Shown: piece after piece, positions 36,110 through 48,388 of the stretch
How the letters are laid out: every line of letters starts with the position of its first letter
How positions within the stretch are numbered: the first letter of the stretch is position 1
Source of the DNA: Spiroplasma poulsonii
GTDB taxonomy: Bacteria > Bacillota_I > Bacilli_A > Mycoplasmatales > Mycoplasmataceae
Length of the DNA stretch: 64,000 nucleotides
Direction of reading: 5' to 3'
NCBI RefSeq assembly: GCF_009866525.1
Contig: NZ_CM020866.1
Coordinates: forward strand, 374,260-438,259
The notes under the pieces: generated by a model
Told to the model about the DNA's origin: nothing
The model's database searches: none
Seen by the model: only the letters and a program-made list of their open reading frames with translations
Position numbers and translations under genes: made by a program

Positions 36110-36127
36110 GGTGATATAATCCTTTTT
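36080..36127 (+). terminator. terminator overlapping the end of topA
   Basis: GGATTATATCGCC (36080-36092, inside topA) pairs with GGTGATATAATCC (36110-36122), with one G-T, then TTTTT. The stop codon of topA is in the hairpin. Confidence 0.85.
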
Positions 36128-36223
36128 ATATGCGGCTAATAAATTTTTTTCTGATTTAGAAAATGATTTTCATAGTTCTAGCGGTATAATTATTATAGTT
36201 TTAGAAAGGGGCTGTGACTAATT

Positions 36224-36547
36224 ATGTATGAAAAAGGAAGTAAAGTTATTGCGAAGATAAAAAACATTACACCATTTGGTGCTTTCTGTGAGTTAAAGAA
36301 CGCGGATGGATTAATTCACATTAGTGAATTTTCAGATTTCTTTGTAAGAGACATTAAAGAATTTGTTAATTTTGGTGACAATGTTGAAGTGGAAGTACTT
36401 GATTTTGATCCAGTTAAGAAACAAGTTAAATTAAGTTATAAAAACTGCCGACCTGAATTACTGAAGAAAAACAACAGTCAAATTCAAGAGACGGGAGCAG
36501 GTTTTCAACCTTTATGTGAAAAAATTACTTCGTTAACAAGTAAATAA
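36224..36547 (+). CDS. S1 RNA-binding domain protein (YugI/GSP13-like)
   Basis: A 107-residue protein. One S1 domain covers residues 4-76 (GSKVIAKIKNITPFGAFCEL, GLIHISEFSD, VKLSYKNC). Family members bind ribosomes or RNA and affect translation under stress. It is just upstream of pgi, as yugI is in Bacillus. Confidence 0.9.
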   Translation: MYEKGSKVIAKIKNITPFGAFCELKNADGLIHISEFSDFFVRDIKEFVNFGDNVEVEVLDFDPVKKQVKLSYKNCRPELLKKNNSQIQETGAGFQPLCEKITSLTSK

Positions 36548-36606
36548 AACGTTTAAATTTTATAAATAAATTGATTTTTAGATAGAAAGCGGGCAATATT
36601 ATTAAA

Positions 36607-37884
36607 ATGATCAAAGTAAATTTTACTAATGCATTAAGTGAAGCTGTTTTCGAGAAGTATTTAGGACAAGTTAAAGATATTCACCATATGATTCATGACA
36701 AAACTGGCCTAGGAAGTGATTTTTTAGGTTGGGTTGAATGACCAAATACTTATGATCAAGCAGAACTTGCAGCAATGAAACAAACAGCAAAACAATTAGC
36801 GAATGAAATTGATGTTTTATTAGTAATTGGAATTGGTGGGAGTTATCTTGGTGCTCGTGCTGCGATTGAAATGATTAATGGGTTATATAGTCAACAAAAA
36901 GTCAAAGTAATTTATCTTGGTAATACAATGTCTTCAACTTATATGGCACAAGTTTTACAATATCTTCAAAATAAGAAATTTGGAATTTGTGTTGTTTCTA
37001 AATCTGGAACAACAACTGAACCAGCGATTGCATTTCGTCTATGTAAGGAGCTTTTAGAGAAAAAAGAAGGGTTTCTAAAAGCAGCAAAATTAATTGTTGC
37101 AATTACCGATAAGCATAAAGGTGCATTAAAAACATTAGCTGATGAAGCAGGATATCAAACCTTCGTAATTCCTGATGATATTGGAGGAAGGTATTCAGTT
37201 TTAACTCCGGTTGGGGTTTTTGCAATGCTCGTAAGTGGTATTGACGTTGACAATGTTTTTAAAGGAGCACAACAAGCTTATCAAGACACTTTAATTGATG
37301 ATTTAACTAATTATGCCTATAAATATGCTGTTGGCCGTTATATTTTGAATTACGAAAAAAAATATAAAGCTGAAATGCTTGTAACTTATGAGCTACAAAT
37401 GCAGATGATTACTGAATGATGAAAACAATTATTCGGAGAATCAGAAGGAAAAGATTCAAAAGGATTACTACCTTTATCATGTATTTTTTCAACAGATTTA
37501 CATTCTCTTGGTCAATTTATTCAAGAAGGAACAAAAAACATCTTATTTGAAACAGTTATTGAAATTAAAAAACCACAATTAGATCTTGCTTTAACCAAAG
37601 CAGAGCAAGACATTGATGGCTTAAACTATCTAGCAGGAAAAACATTGCACGAGGTCAATATAACTGCAATCCAAGGTGTTATCGCCGCTCATATCAAAGT
37701 AGGACATGTTCCTAATATTATTTTGGAATTTGAGACAATGGATGACAAAATGTTTGGCTATTTATCATATTGATTTATGAAAGCATGTGCGATGTCAGCT
37801 TATTTATTAAAAATAAATCCGTTTGATCAACCTGGTGTTGAAATTTATAAAAAAAATATGTTTGATTTGCTAGGAAAAAATTAA
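36607..37884 (+). CDS. pgi: glucose-6-phosphate isomerase
   Basis: A 425-residue glycolytic enzyme: [42 protein letters not shown], and the C-terminal catalytic region with His in [12 protein letters not shown]. Four TGA codons are Trp. Ends in a strong terminator. Confidence 0.95.
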
Positions 37885-37897
37885 AAAATAACAAGGT

Positions 37898-37930
37898 AAA
37901 AAATATTGAATCTCAATATTTTTTGTTTTT
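37898..37930 (+). terminator. terminator after pgi
   Basis: AAAAAATATTGA pairs with TCAATATTTTTT around a 3-base loop and is followed by T residues. Confidence 0.85.
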
Positions 37931-38102
37931 TTAAGTTAAATTAAAGCGACAAATGCGGTAAAACTATTAATTAAATAATAGAATTTTTGATTTAAATATG
38001 ATTCTTATCATTATTTTATATTAAAAAATAATTTTCTTGTGCCTTAAGGTAGGATAATACTATCTTAGGATGTCCTAAGAGATAAAGAAAGGTTAATTTT
38101 AA

Positions 38103-38768
38103 ATGAAAAAAATTTTAAGTTTAGTAAGTAAGTGTATTAACAATTGGCGTTGCACCAATTTTAACATTAAATGCTACGAGTTTATATGATGTAAAAAATA
38201 ATTTTGAAGGTACTGATTTCAAAGCTAACTTAGAATCTAGTCAACAAGCAAAAAAATAGTAAAAAGAGAAACTGAGATTCATCAAAAAAAATCTAATTTT
38301 GTGAAAGATTCAGAATTGGCAACACCAATTACGAAGGTGACCGCTTTTTATATAAATAATTCGGATAAGAATACATTTATTTGATCAAAAAAATTACCAA
38401 CAGGAACAAAATATAATTTTTTTAAGGTAGAAGTTAAAGAAAATAGTAATTATTGAGTTGAAGGGTATGAATTTAATTATTTTAATCGAAGGGTTTATTC
38501 ACCGCTAGGTTATGTAGTTAATATGCCATTAATAAATAATAAAGAAGATGAAAAAACATTAGCAGAAGAAACTTATAGTAGCTATGTATGAGGGAATAAG
38601 AGTTAAAGAAAGATTGATGTAGTAAACGTAAAGTTAATTTTAAATTTGCAATATTCTGATAATGTCATAACTGCGAAATTTACCGCTAAAGCTACTGTCA
38701 AAAATACTAGTTTATTTAGTTGAGTGAAAACTCAAGCCAAATTTTATTTTAAAATTATAGTTTCTTAA
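38103..38768 (+). pseudogene. secreted/lipoprotein-like protein, decayed
   Basis: It starts MKKILSLVS like spiroplasma exported proteins. A 4-base tandem duplication (AGTA AGTA near 38122) shifts the frame; the other frame then continues VLTIGVAPILTLNATSLYDV, the rest of a signal peptide. Further stops are at 38257 (TAG) and 38605 (TAA). Between them remains readable protein such as YWVEGYEFNYFNRRVYSPLG. No domain known. Several lesions mean it is dead. Confidence 0.65.
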
Positions 38769-38919
38769 AACAAATGATTATAATGATAATAATGTTGAAT
38801 AAAATTAATGAACTATTTTTTTAAACTAACTTTATTTTAAATATGATTATAATTTTTATATTACCTATTTTATTTAAAAATACTAAATCTCTTTATCAAT
38901 ATGATATATTTTAATTAAT

Positions 38920-38972
38920 AACATTATTTTATTTATCTTTAATTATTAAGGACTATAAAATAATGTTTTTTT
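38920..38972 (+). terminator. long-loop terminator
   Basis: AACATTATTTTAT pairs perfectly over 13 bases with ATAAAATAATGTT across a 22-base loop, then six T. It follows the decayed secreted-protein gene. The rest of 38769-39031 is AT-rich with no gene. Confidence 0.7.
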
Positions 38973-39489
38973 ATTTAAAAATTAACTTAAAAAAAAGTTA
39001 ATTTATTGTAGTTTGTATTCTAGGTTATAAATTATAAACCTGATTTTTGCATTTTATAGACTTGTTTTAAAACCATTTTACGAGGTAAGTGCTTTGCGAA
39101 AAAAACATTAATTTTATTTTTACTGCCAATTAAAACAACGTCTCTTTTTGTTTGATTAATTTTTTTAAAAGCAATTTTAGTAAATTTAGTAACATTCATG
39201 CTACCAGGTGGTAGTTTTTTACTTTGATATTGGGCTCTATTTCAAAAGTCTGTTTTGATTGGACCGGGACATAACGCAATTACCTTTAATTTAGATTTTT
39301 GTTGTTGCAATTCAAAATTTATTGCACAACTAAAATTTAAAACATAACTTTTTGAGGCAAAATAAGTGGCATATAATGGTCCTGGTTGGAAGGCGGCGAT
39401 GGAAGCGCGAGGTTAATAATTCTTTTTTCGGTGTTAGTTTTATGATATTTTAAATAGAAGTATTTAGTCATAAATTGGAGACTTTTAAT

Positions 39490-40557
39490 AGACTTCTTGC
39501 ATTACTTGTTAAAAAATTGCAAATATTTGTAAAAAAGATACTAATAGAAAAATATAATTTTAATTAATTATGTTTTTTATTTAAAAATTTAATATTTTTC
39601 CACAACGAAAAATTAATTTATTATTTAAATTATTTAATTTTAAATAAATATTTTATGTTAAATATAATAATTGTAAATTATAAATTGAGGCAATTAAATT
39701 AAATCTTAAACCAAATCTTTTTCTTCGATTACGATATTTTTCTGTAATAATTTTAAATTTTTTAAGAATAGCAAAAATATTTTCAATAATAATTCTCATT
39801 TTTGAAACTAGTCTATTATATTGCTTTTGTTCTTTGTTTAAAGGGTTTTTCTTTGTTTTCTTTGTAGGTATTAGAACATTATTGTGATTTTTTTTGTATT
39901 CCTTGATAACCACTATCAACTATTAATTTGGTATTTTTTAAAATTGGGATTTTTGATTCTTTAAATAAAGCATAATCATGTTTTTTTCCGAGCGAAAAAC
40001 TTGTTGCAATAATTTTTTTGGTTTCTTGTTCGATAATTACTTGTGTTTTGATTGTGTGTTTTTTCTTTTTACCAGAATAAGATTGTTTTTGTCTTTTTTT
40101 GGGCGTTGGATTGGAGTTTCGGTAGCATCAATAATAATAGTTTTATCATTAAAATAATCATTTATTAGTGCTTTTTTACCAGCAAGTTGTTGAAAATCAG
40201 AGTTTTTAATTAAAATATCTTCAATTCACTTAATATTACGATAACAATTAGCCTCACTAATATCAAAACTTTTACCAAGATGAAAATAAGTCTGATATTC
40301 TCGTCAATATAATAAAGTCATAAATAATCTATTTTCTAATGATAATTTATTAGTTTTACCACCTTTTTTAAATTTTTCTATTTCAGCAACTTTTAAAATA
40401 TCTAACATTTTATTAAAAGTGGATTTTTTTATTCCTGTTAATCTTAACCATTCTCTATCATTAAGAGTATTAAATTTATTATTGTTCATATTTTTATGTC
40501 CTCATAAATTATATTTTATAATAATATTTTAATAAAAAAGGGTATCGCAAGAAGTCT
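39490..40557 (-). mobile_element. IS5-like element, copy 3 (in SDR gene)
   Basis: Same 11-bp ends, with AAT at 39487-39489 and 40558-40560. It is 1068 bp: it has the seven-A junction and one extra T in a run near 39891 that shifts the second transposase frame. Confidence 0.93.
39653..40489 (-). pseudogene. IS5-like transposase, copy 3
   Basis: The first frame is near standard (Phe for Leu in RLFMTLLY). The second frame is broken by an eighth T in the run before the codons for GYQGIQ, so no full protein can be made. Confidence 0.8.
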
Positions 40558-40911
40558 AATATTCAAATCAATTAAATTTAGTTCATCATCAATGTTAGTA
40601 TTCTCAAACATTCCGAAAACACTAAAACCAGCATTATTGATCATAATATCAAAATCAATTTTATTAAGTTCAGAAATTAGTTTTCTGTTGGTTGCAATTT
40701 GACTTAAATCACAATTAAATGTTTGTAAATAACTGGTTAGATTTTGTTCTTTTGCTCAGATTGTAATTGGTGTTGTATTTCTTGCCACACAAAAAACATT
40801 AATATGGTTCGTTAAGTATTGTTTTGCTAATTCAAAGCCAATTCCTTTGCTTGCTCCTGAAATAAAGACACTTTTAATGTTATTTAATTTCATTTTAGTT
40901 CCCCCTTTATT

Positions 40912-41978
40912 AGACTTCTTGCATTACTTGTTAAAAAATTGCAAATATTTGTAAAAAAGATACTAATAGAAAAATATAATTTTAATTAATTATGTTTTTT
41001 ATTTAAAAATTTAATATTTTTCCACAACGAAAAATTAATTTATTATTTAAATTATTTAATTTTAAATAAATATTTTATGTTAAATATAATAATTGTAAAT
41101 TATAAATTGAGGCAATTAAATTAAATCTTAAACCAAATCTTTTTCTTCGATTACGATATTTTTCTGTAATAATTTTAAATTTTTTAAGAATAGCAAAAAT
41201 ATTTTCAATAATAATTCTCATTTTTGAAACCAGTCTATTATATTGCTTTTGTTCTTTGTTTAAAAGGTTTTTCTTTGTTTTCTTTGTAGGTATTAGAACA
41301 TTATTGTGATTTTTTTGTATTCCTTGATAACCACTATCAACTATTAATTTGGTATTTTTTAAAATTGGGATTTTTGATTCTTTAAATAAAGCATAATCAT
41401 GTTTTTTTCCGAGCTAAAAACTTGTTGCAATAATTTTTTTGGTTTCTTGTTCGATAATTACTTGTGTTTTGATCGTGTGTTTTTTCTTTTTACCAGAATA
41501 AGATTGTTTTTGTCTTTTTTTGGGCGTTGGATTGAAGTTTCGGTAGCATCAATAATAATAGTTTTATCATTAAAATAATCATTTATTAGTGCTTTTTTAC
41601 CAGCAAGTTGTTGAAAATCAGAGTTTTTAATTAAAATATCTTCAATTCACTTAATATTACGATAACAATTAGCCTCACTAATATCAAAACTTTTACCAAG
41701 ATGAAAATAAGTCTGATATTATCGTCAATATAATAAAGTCATCAATAATCTATTTTCTAATGATAATTTATTAGTTTTACCACCTTTTTTAAATTTTTCT
41801 ATTTCAGCAACTTTTAAAATATCTAACATTTTATTAAAAGTGAATTTTTTTATTCCTGTTAATCTTAACCATTCTCTATCATTAAGAGTATTAAATTTAT
41901 TATTGTTCATATTTTTATGTCCTCATAAATTATATTTTATAATAATATTTTAATAAAAAAGGGTATCGCAAGAAGTCT
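40912..41978 (-). mobile_element. IS5-like element, copy 4
   Basis: ATT at 40909-40911 and 41979-41981 flank the standard ends. It sits between the SDR gene start and the coaD stop codon. It carries its own target repeat, so it did not move together with copy 3 as a composite unit. Confidence 0.93.
41075..41910 (-). pseudogene. IS5-like transposase, copy 4
   Basis: Two nonsense changes: TAA in place of Glu in WREYQ (near 41719) and TAG in place of Ser in TSFSLGKK (near 41415). There are also several missense changes. It is the most decayed copy here. Confidence 0.85.
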
Positions 41979-41982
41979 ATTG

Positions 41983-42405
41983 TTATTTTTTTAGTTGTTC
42001 AATTTGTTTTAAAAAGGTTGAAGAAATTTCCGTTAAGCCATAATCAGCAACAAAGAAGATTGTCTCAAGATTTTCATTTAATTTTTTATTAGCAAAAGCT
42101 AATTCCATCTCATATTTTAAATCATTATTATTTCGTAATCCTCGAATAATATAGTTAACTTTTAATTCTTTTGCAAAATCGCTGGTTAACATTTTATCAT
42201 TAATGACAACTTCAATGTGTGGATTAATTTGTTGACAAACAGCAATAACTTTTGCTGCCCGGATTTTAATGTCAGTTTGTCCTGTTTTTTCTAAGTTATT
42301 AGTAACAACAACATACAATTTTGAAAAGAGAGCACTAGCTTTTTTAATAATATTAAGATGTCCATTATGAATTGGGTCAAAACTACCCGGAAATATTGCT
42401 TTCAA
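41983..42405 (-). CDS. coaD: phosphopantetheine adenylyltransferase
   Basis: A 140-residue enzyme: FPGSFDPIHNGHLNII (nucleotidyl-transferase T/HxGH), NYIIRGLRNNNDLKYE and ISSTFLKQI. It makes dephospho-CoA. IS copy 4 is inserted 2 bases beyond its stop, so any native terminator has been separated from it. Confidence 0.95.
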   Translation of the reverse strand: MKAIFPGSFDPIHNGHLNIIKKASALFSKLYVVVTNNLEKTGQTDIKIRAAKVIAVCQQINPHIEVVINDKMLTSDFAKELKVNYIIRGLRNNNDLKYEMELAFANKKLNENLETIFFVADYGLTEISSTFLKQIEQLKK

Positions 42406-42630
42406 TTTTATTTCACATCCTTTTGATTGCTTTTATTATTTTAACTGAAAAAATGTGGTATTATAATGGTAATAAGATATTTTTTAATTATTTGTATATT
42501 TTTTTAATACTAATGTATAATAATTAAGATTACATTTATTTAATTTAAGAAAACAATGTAAAAAGCATTTAAATAATGAAATGTAAATGAGTACTAAACA
42601 AAAAAGAATAGAAAGAAGTAGATTTTAATT

Positions 42631-44298
42631 ATGGCAAAAATTAGTTTTTTCGCTCTTGGTGGCCTAGATGAGCGAGGTAAGAATTTATACTGTATCGAAG
42701 TAGAACAAGATATTTTTATTTTTGATGCAGGAACAAAAAACCCTGAACGAGGGATTTTAGGGATTGATGTAGTAATATCAAATTTTGATTATTTAAAAGA
42801 AAATCGTGCCCGTATTAAAGGGATTTTTATTACAAAACCTTCTGATGAATGTTCAGAAGCATTAACTTATATGTTAAAAGAATTAGCGGTACCAGTTTAT
42901 GGTAGTGATTTAACATGCAATGTTTTAAAATTCCATTTACAACGTTTTAAAGTACGTGGTAAAGAAGAATGTTTTAATGTTATTAATGCAAAGGATGTTC
43001 TTGATTTTGGAACATGTCAAGTTGAAGTTTTTTCAACAACAACAAATATGCCAAATAGTTTTGGATTTGCATTACACACACCAGATGGAACAATTATTTA
43101 CACGGGGGATTATATTTTTGATGCCAAAGCTGATCCAAACTTTGCAACTGATTTACAACACTTAAATCAAATTGTTGCTAAAAATAAGGTGTTATTATTT
43201 TTATCTGAAGCTTCAACAGCATCACGACGCGATTATACAGCACCAAATCATAAAATTAAAAATTATATTGAACGAGCAGTCAAAGAAGCAGAAGGGCGGA
43301 TTATTTTAGCTTGTTTTGATCAAGATTTACATAAAATTAGTGAACTTTTTGACTTAGTACGAGAAAATAATATTTCAGTTGGAATTTACGGTCAAACCTT
43401 ATTAGAATCATTAAAAGTGTTATCAGATAGTAATAAATTAAACTTTAACGGGATTAATATTAAAGGTTTACAAGAAGCGGTTAAAGAAGAAAAATCATTA
43501 ATTATTGTAACTGGTAGTGGTGAACGTTTATATAGTCGTTTAATTAAAATTGCTTCTGGGAATGATGATATTTTAGATATTAAAGAAAGCGATATGATTA
43601 TTTTAGCAACCCCACCAAATCCAGGAAGTGAATTAAACCATGCTAATGTTTTAGATGAATTAGCACGAACAGTGGCAAAAACAATTGCTTTATCGGATAA
43701 AAAAGTTTGAACAATGACAGCAAGTTATGAAGATGTTAAATTAATGAGCTCAATTATTAAACCAAAATACTTTATTCCCGTCAAAGGATTATACAAAGAC
43801 TTTGTCCAAGCAAAAACTGCGGCAATTGAAGCTGGTATTAACCCAGACCATATTTTTATTGTTGATAATGGTGATGGTGTTGAATTTGTTGATTGTGAAT
43901 ACACAAAAACAACAAATAAAGTAAAAACAGCCGATTTATATGTTGATGGAATTGGTGTTGGTGATATTGGGTCTGTTGTTTTAAATGAGCGAAAACAATT
44001 AGCAACCGATGGAGTTGTTATTATTGGTGTCTCAATTGATGGTAAAACAAAAGAATTAGTTTCCTTAATTGATACACAAATGCGAGGAGTAATTTATATT
44101 CAAGAAAATAATGATATTTTTCGGAAAATGCAAAAGGTAATTATTGACATTATTGAAAAACATTATAAAAAAGCTGTTGCTGGTGAAATGTATGATGTTA
44201 ATGAAGTTAAAAATGAAATTAGATTAACAATTAGTTCATTTGTTAAAACGGAAACAGGGAAAACACCAATTATTTTAGCAATTGTGAATGAAATTTAA
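42631..44298 (+). CDS. RNase J-family protein lacking the metal-binding motifs
   Basis: A 555-residue protein with RNase J architecture: metallo-beta-lactamase part, beta-CASP part and C-terminal domain (DIGSVVLNERKQLATDGVVI, KPIILAIVNE-like end). It begins FFALGGLDERGKNLYCIE. The HxHxDH motif (THGHEDH in RNase J1) is TKPSDEC at residues 68-74. HVSGHA is TMTASY, and the PGNE motif is PGSE. All zinc ligands in these motifs are gone, yet the frame is fully open. It is probably a non-catalytic partner of a true RNase J elsewhere, as RNase J2 partly is for J1. A TATAAT lies at 42516-42521 upstream. Confidence 0.88.
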
Positions 44299-44400
44299 TT
44301 TTATGATATATTTATAGTATATAAATATTTGAAACTTTTTAAATGTATGGTCATATTTAAAGGAATTCTTAAATATTTAGGATTTTAGGAGGGCTGCACC

Positions 44401-47370
44401 ATGAAAAAGAAATCTTATGATGATCACCTTTTAAATGATCATAATGAGAACACTGCAATCTTAAAAGTCGAAAAAAAGCAACATCGTAATGATTCAATCG
44501 GGTGAGTAATCGGTGCGTTGTTAGTTACTTTTTTTACGATTCTTGCGGTGGGCCGAATTACTTTAATTGGGCAATTTTTAGATGATGTTTTATTTACATT
44601 TGCTTTTGGTTGATTTAAATATTTACTATATTTAGTATGCTTAGTGCTTGGAGTTACAATTTTTATCGGTGTACGGATTAAATTAAAGAGTCGGGTATGC
44701 TGAATGATTATTAGCTTTGTTATTTTATCTTGTTGATTAGTAAGTAGTGTTTTACTAATTTATCAATATGCTAATGGTCAAATTGCCTTTTTTAATAAAA
44801 CCGTTTTTTTAGATGTTATTAATAATTATTTAGCACATTGACAGGATGCTTCAATTTTTAATGCTAATCCAAGTCATCCGATTACTTTTATTGGATTTAA
44901 TGGAGCTTGAATTACCTTATATGCTGGTGGCGGAATTATTGGAAATTTCCTGGCGGTAATTTTTAGTTATACCACAATTTTTGGTTCACTAATTTTTTGT
45001 TTATTAACTTTTTTATTATGAGGAAGTTTAGTAACAACCGGAACAGTTTGAGGACTGTTTTTACCAAAAGCACAACGCCAACAACAGGGGTTGCGTGTGT
45101 TAAGATTATCAGCTAATCGCCGCCAAAAACAAAATATTTATCAATCATTTAATATTCCTGATGAGGAATTATTTTCAGCTCGCCAAGTAATGCATACAAC
45201 GGAAGCATCAGATATTACTATTCAAATGCCTTCTTATACCGCTTTACATGATCAACGGTTAATTGATGATTTAATTGCGAATGATTTTGTTGGGAAGAAA
45301 AAAGGGAAACAAAATTATGTTCGTTTTGATGAACAAGAAAAAATGCAATCGAGAATGCCTGCTGATAAATTTAATGATTATAATCCAACGCCACCGCAAC
45401 GAACACCAAAAGTTTCGCCAACACCAGACCAATATATTCAACCACGTAATCGTCAAAATAATAATTATCTTAATAAGAATATTGATGACTTACCAGTATA
45501 TAGTTCCGCTTATGGCAAAGATGTTAATATTGATGCTGCTCGTGATAAACTGAATTCCGAGACAAATATTACACCATTTGGGAAAATTAATCGTAATCTT
45601 AATCCAACCAAGGTTAAACAAACATCATTTTATGATGATCATGTTCAGGTTGATGATTTTAATGTTGCAGAACCACAAGACTATGATCAATTTGATTCAA
45701 ATGTGCTTAATGATGATGGGATTTATCATCGTCAAAGTAATCAACCAATTTTTAATGAACCTGCCCCTTATCAAACAGAATATTATCCTTCATATGAACC
45801 GCCCTTAATGAGTGGGAATAATTTTAATATGCCACCGCAACAACGCCGTGCTTCAAAGCCAAAAACAATTGAAGTTAATAAAAAACTTAGCCAAGCTGCA
45901 CCGCGTCGTAGTAGTTTTAATAATCCACATTATAAATTACCAAATTTAGGATTATTAAATCCAAAAGAAGATAATCGGCGAAATAATGAACGTAATAAAA
46001 CTTCTGCGCAAAAGAAAGCGGTTAAAATTAATGAGGTCTTTCATCAATTTAATATTGCCGCTAGTGTTCAAGGTGTTAATATTGGACCAACAATTACAAA
46101 ATTTGAAGTTCAAATGCAACCCGGTGTGAAAGTTAATAAAATTATGAATTTAGAAAATGATCTAAAATATGCTTTAGCAACCCAAAATGTTCGAATTGAA
46201 GCACCAATTCAAGGTAAGTCAGCGGTTGGAATTGAGATAGCAAATGAAATTAGTAGCAAAGTAACCTTACGTGAAATTATGGAACGAGTACCCTTAGAAA
46301 AACAAAATAAGAAGTTGTTAGTTGGAATTGGGCGTAGTGTTAATGGTGAAATTATTTTTGTTGAATTAGATAAAATGCCCCATTTACTAGTTGCCGGGTC
46401 AACGGGAAGTGGAAAATCAGTATGTATTAATACGATTTTATCATCGTTATTATTACGAACAAAACCATCAGAAGTTAAATTATTGCTAATTGATCCAAAA
46501 CAAGTTGAGTTAGCAGTTTATAATAATTTACCGCATTTATTAGCACCAGTGATTTCTGATACAAAATTTGCAAATGCTGCTTTAAAAAAAGTTATTGCAG
46601 AAATGGAACGCCGTTATAGTATGTTATCAGAACGTGGAGTTAGAAACATTGAAACATTTAATAATAAAGTTTCCCCAAAAGAACGCTTACCATACATTGT
46701 TGTTGTAATTGATGAGTTAGGAGATTTGATGATGACAGCGGGAAAAGATATTGAAGATTCAATTATGCGAATTACTCAATTGGCGCGAGCAGCAGGAATT
46801 CATATGGTAATTGCAACCCAACGTCCTTCAACTGACGTTATTACGGGGGTTATTAAAACAAATATTCCATCACGAGTTTCCTTTTCTGTTGCTTCTTCGA
46901 TTGATTCACGCACAATTTTAGATCAAGGTGGTGCTGAAAAATTAATTGGTTATGGTGATATGTTATATGCCCCAGCTGGTCAAAATATTCCAACCCGTGC
47001 GCAAGGAGCATTTATTTCCGATGACGAAATTCAACGATTAGTTGATTTTTGTCATGCGCAACAAGAACCTGATTTTGATGAAGAATTTATTAATATTGAG
47101 AATTCGAATGAAGTTGGTGGTGGGAATGAAGGTGAAGATATTGACCCAATGTATAATGAAATTAAGCGTTTTGTAATTTTAAATCAAAAAGCATCAACAT
47201 CGTTAATTCAACGTAAATTTTCAATTGGTTATAATCGGGCAAGTCGGTTAATTGATGCTTTAGAGGACAACGGAGTTATTGGGCCACAAAATGGGGCTAA
47301 ACCACGTGATGTTTATATTCAAAGCAGTGACTTAGATGATAATGATTTTAGTAGTGGTGGTCAATGATAA
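44401..47370 (+). CDS. ftsK: DNA translocase FtsK/SpoIIIE
   Basis: A 989-residue protein. Four membrane segments lie in residues 35-220, then a Gln/Asn/Pro-rich linker to about residue 510. The motor has Walker [14 protein letters not shown] near residue 665 and Walker B VVVIDELGDLM. LARAAGIHMVIATQRPSTD and a C-terminal gamma winged helix (TSLIQRKFSIGYNRASRL) follow. It pumps chromosome DNA at division. Trp TGA codons occur only in the N-terminal part. Confidence 0.95.
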
Positions 47371-47521
47371 GTGGCTTGTTGAAAAATAAATTTTTTATTG
47401 TTTATTTATAATATTTATATATAATTAAATATGAAATTGGAAAGAAAAAATTTCAATTAATATTTAAAAATATTAAGATATAATTAAACTATTATGTAAT
47501 TAACATTAAGGATGAGAAGAA

Positions 47522-48388
47522 ATGGCAAAAAAAACAAAAAAATCAAATTCAAAATTAGAGAAACTAAATGATGTTTCATTAAAATTAACTGATGTTGAAT
47601 TTCGCTACCGTGAAAATCATCCTAATGCCGTTGATTGAGTTAGTTTTGAAATTAAACATGGTGAATATGTAACAATTATTGGTCATAATGGGAGTGGAAA
47701 ATCAACAATTAGCAAAATTATTATTGGTGTTTTACGCCCCCAAAAAGGAAGAATTGAAGTTTTTGGGAATGAAGTTCATTCATTAACACTAACTGGAATT
47801 CGTAAATTTTTAGGAATTGTCTTTCAAAATCCAGATAACCAATTTATTGGTTCAACTGTTCGTGATGATATTGCTTTTGGATTAGAAAATCGCCAAGTAC
47901 CACAAAAAGATATGCAAGCAATTATTGACAAAGCCGCTGCAAAAGTAGGAATGAGTAATTTTCTTGACCATGAACCATTAATGCTATCAGGAGGACAAAA
48001 ACAACGTGTTGCGATTGCTTCGGCGTTAGCATTACAACCTGATATCATTATTTTTGATGAGGCAACAAGTATGTTAGACCCCAAAGGACGTAAAGAAATT
48101 AAACAAATTATGGTTGATTTAAAAGAATCGCGCGAAAAAACAATTATTTCAATCACGCATGATATGGATGAAATCTTAAATGCGGATAAAGTTATTGTTA
48201 TGAACAAGGGTCAAATGGTTAAATGTGGAAAACCACACGAGATTTTGTATGATGAAGAATTTTTAAAATCAATTCATTTAGACGTGCCGTTTGTTTCGCG
48301 AGTAATTGATAGCTTACGTTTAAATGGGTTGAATGTTAAAAATACGCTAGATCTTAGAGAGTTGGTGGATGAACTATGTCAAAAGTAA
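47522..48388 (+). CDS. ecfA1: ECF transporter ATPase EcfA1
   Basis: A 288-residue ABC ATPase: [15 protein letters not shown]-loop [25 protein letters not shown], and [10 protein letters not shown]. The FQNPDNQF form is typical of EcfA for vitamin and metal uptake. It overlaps ecfA2 by 13 bases. A TATAAT near 47407 may be its promoter. Confidence 0.95.

Larger units (their letters stand above)
39032..40893 (-). pseudogene. short-chain dehydrogenase/reductase, cut by IS copy 3
   Basis: On the minus strand: MKLNNIKSVFISGASKGIGF (NAD(P)-binding GASKGIG), MINNAGFSVFGMF (NNAG), then IS copy 3 at LIDLNI. After the IS come KSLQFMTKYF, a one-base frameshift near 39408, ASIAAFQPGP, the YATYFASK active-site motif (Tyr-x3-Lys) and ALCPGPIKTDF. 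Both the IS and the frameshift inactivate it. IS copy 4 lies 19 bases upstream of the ATG, so it has also lost its native promoter. Confidence 0.85.

Noticed and set aside
39490-41978. Composite transposon made of IS copies 3 and 4
   Set aside because: Each copy has its own 3-bp target repeat, and the DNA between them is the 5' part of the SDR gene whose other part lies outside copy 3.
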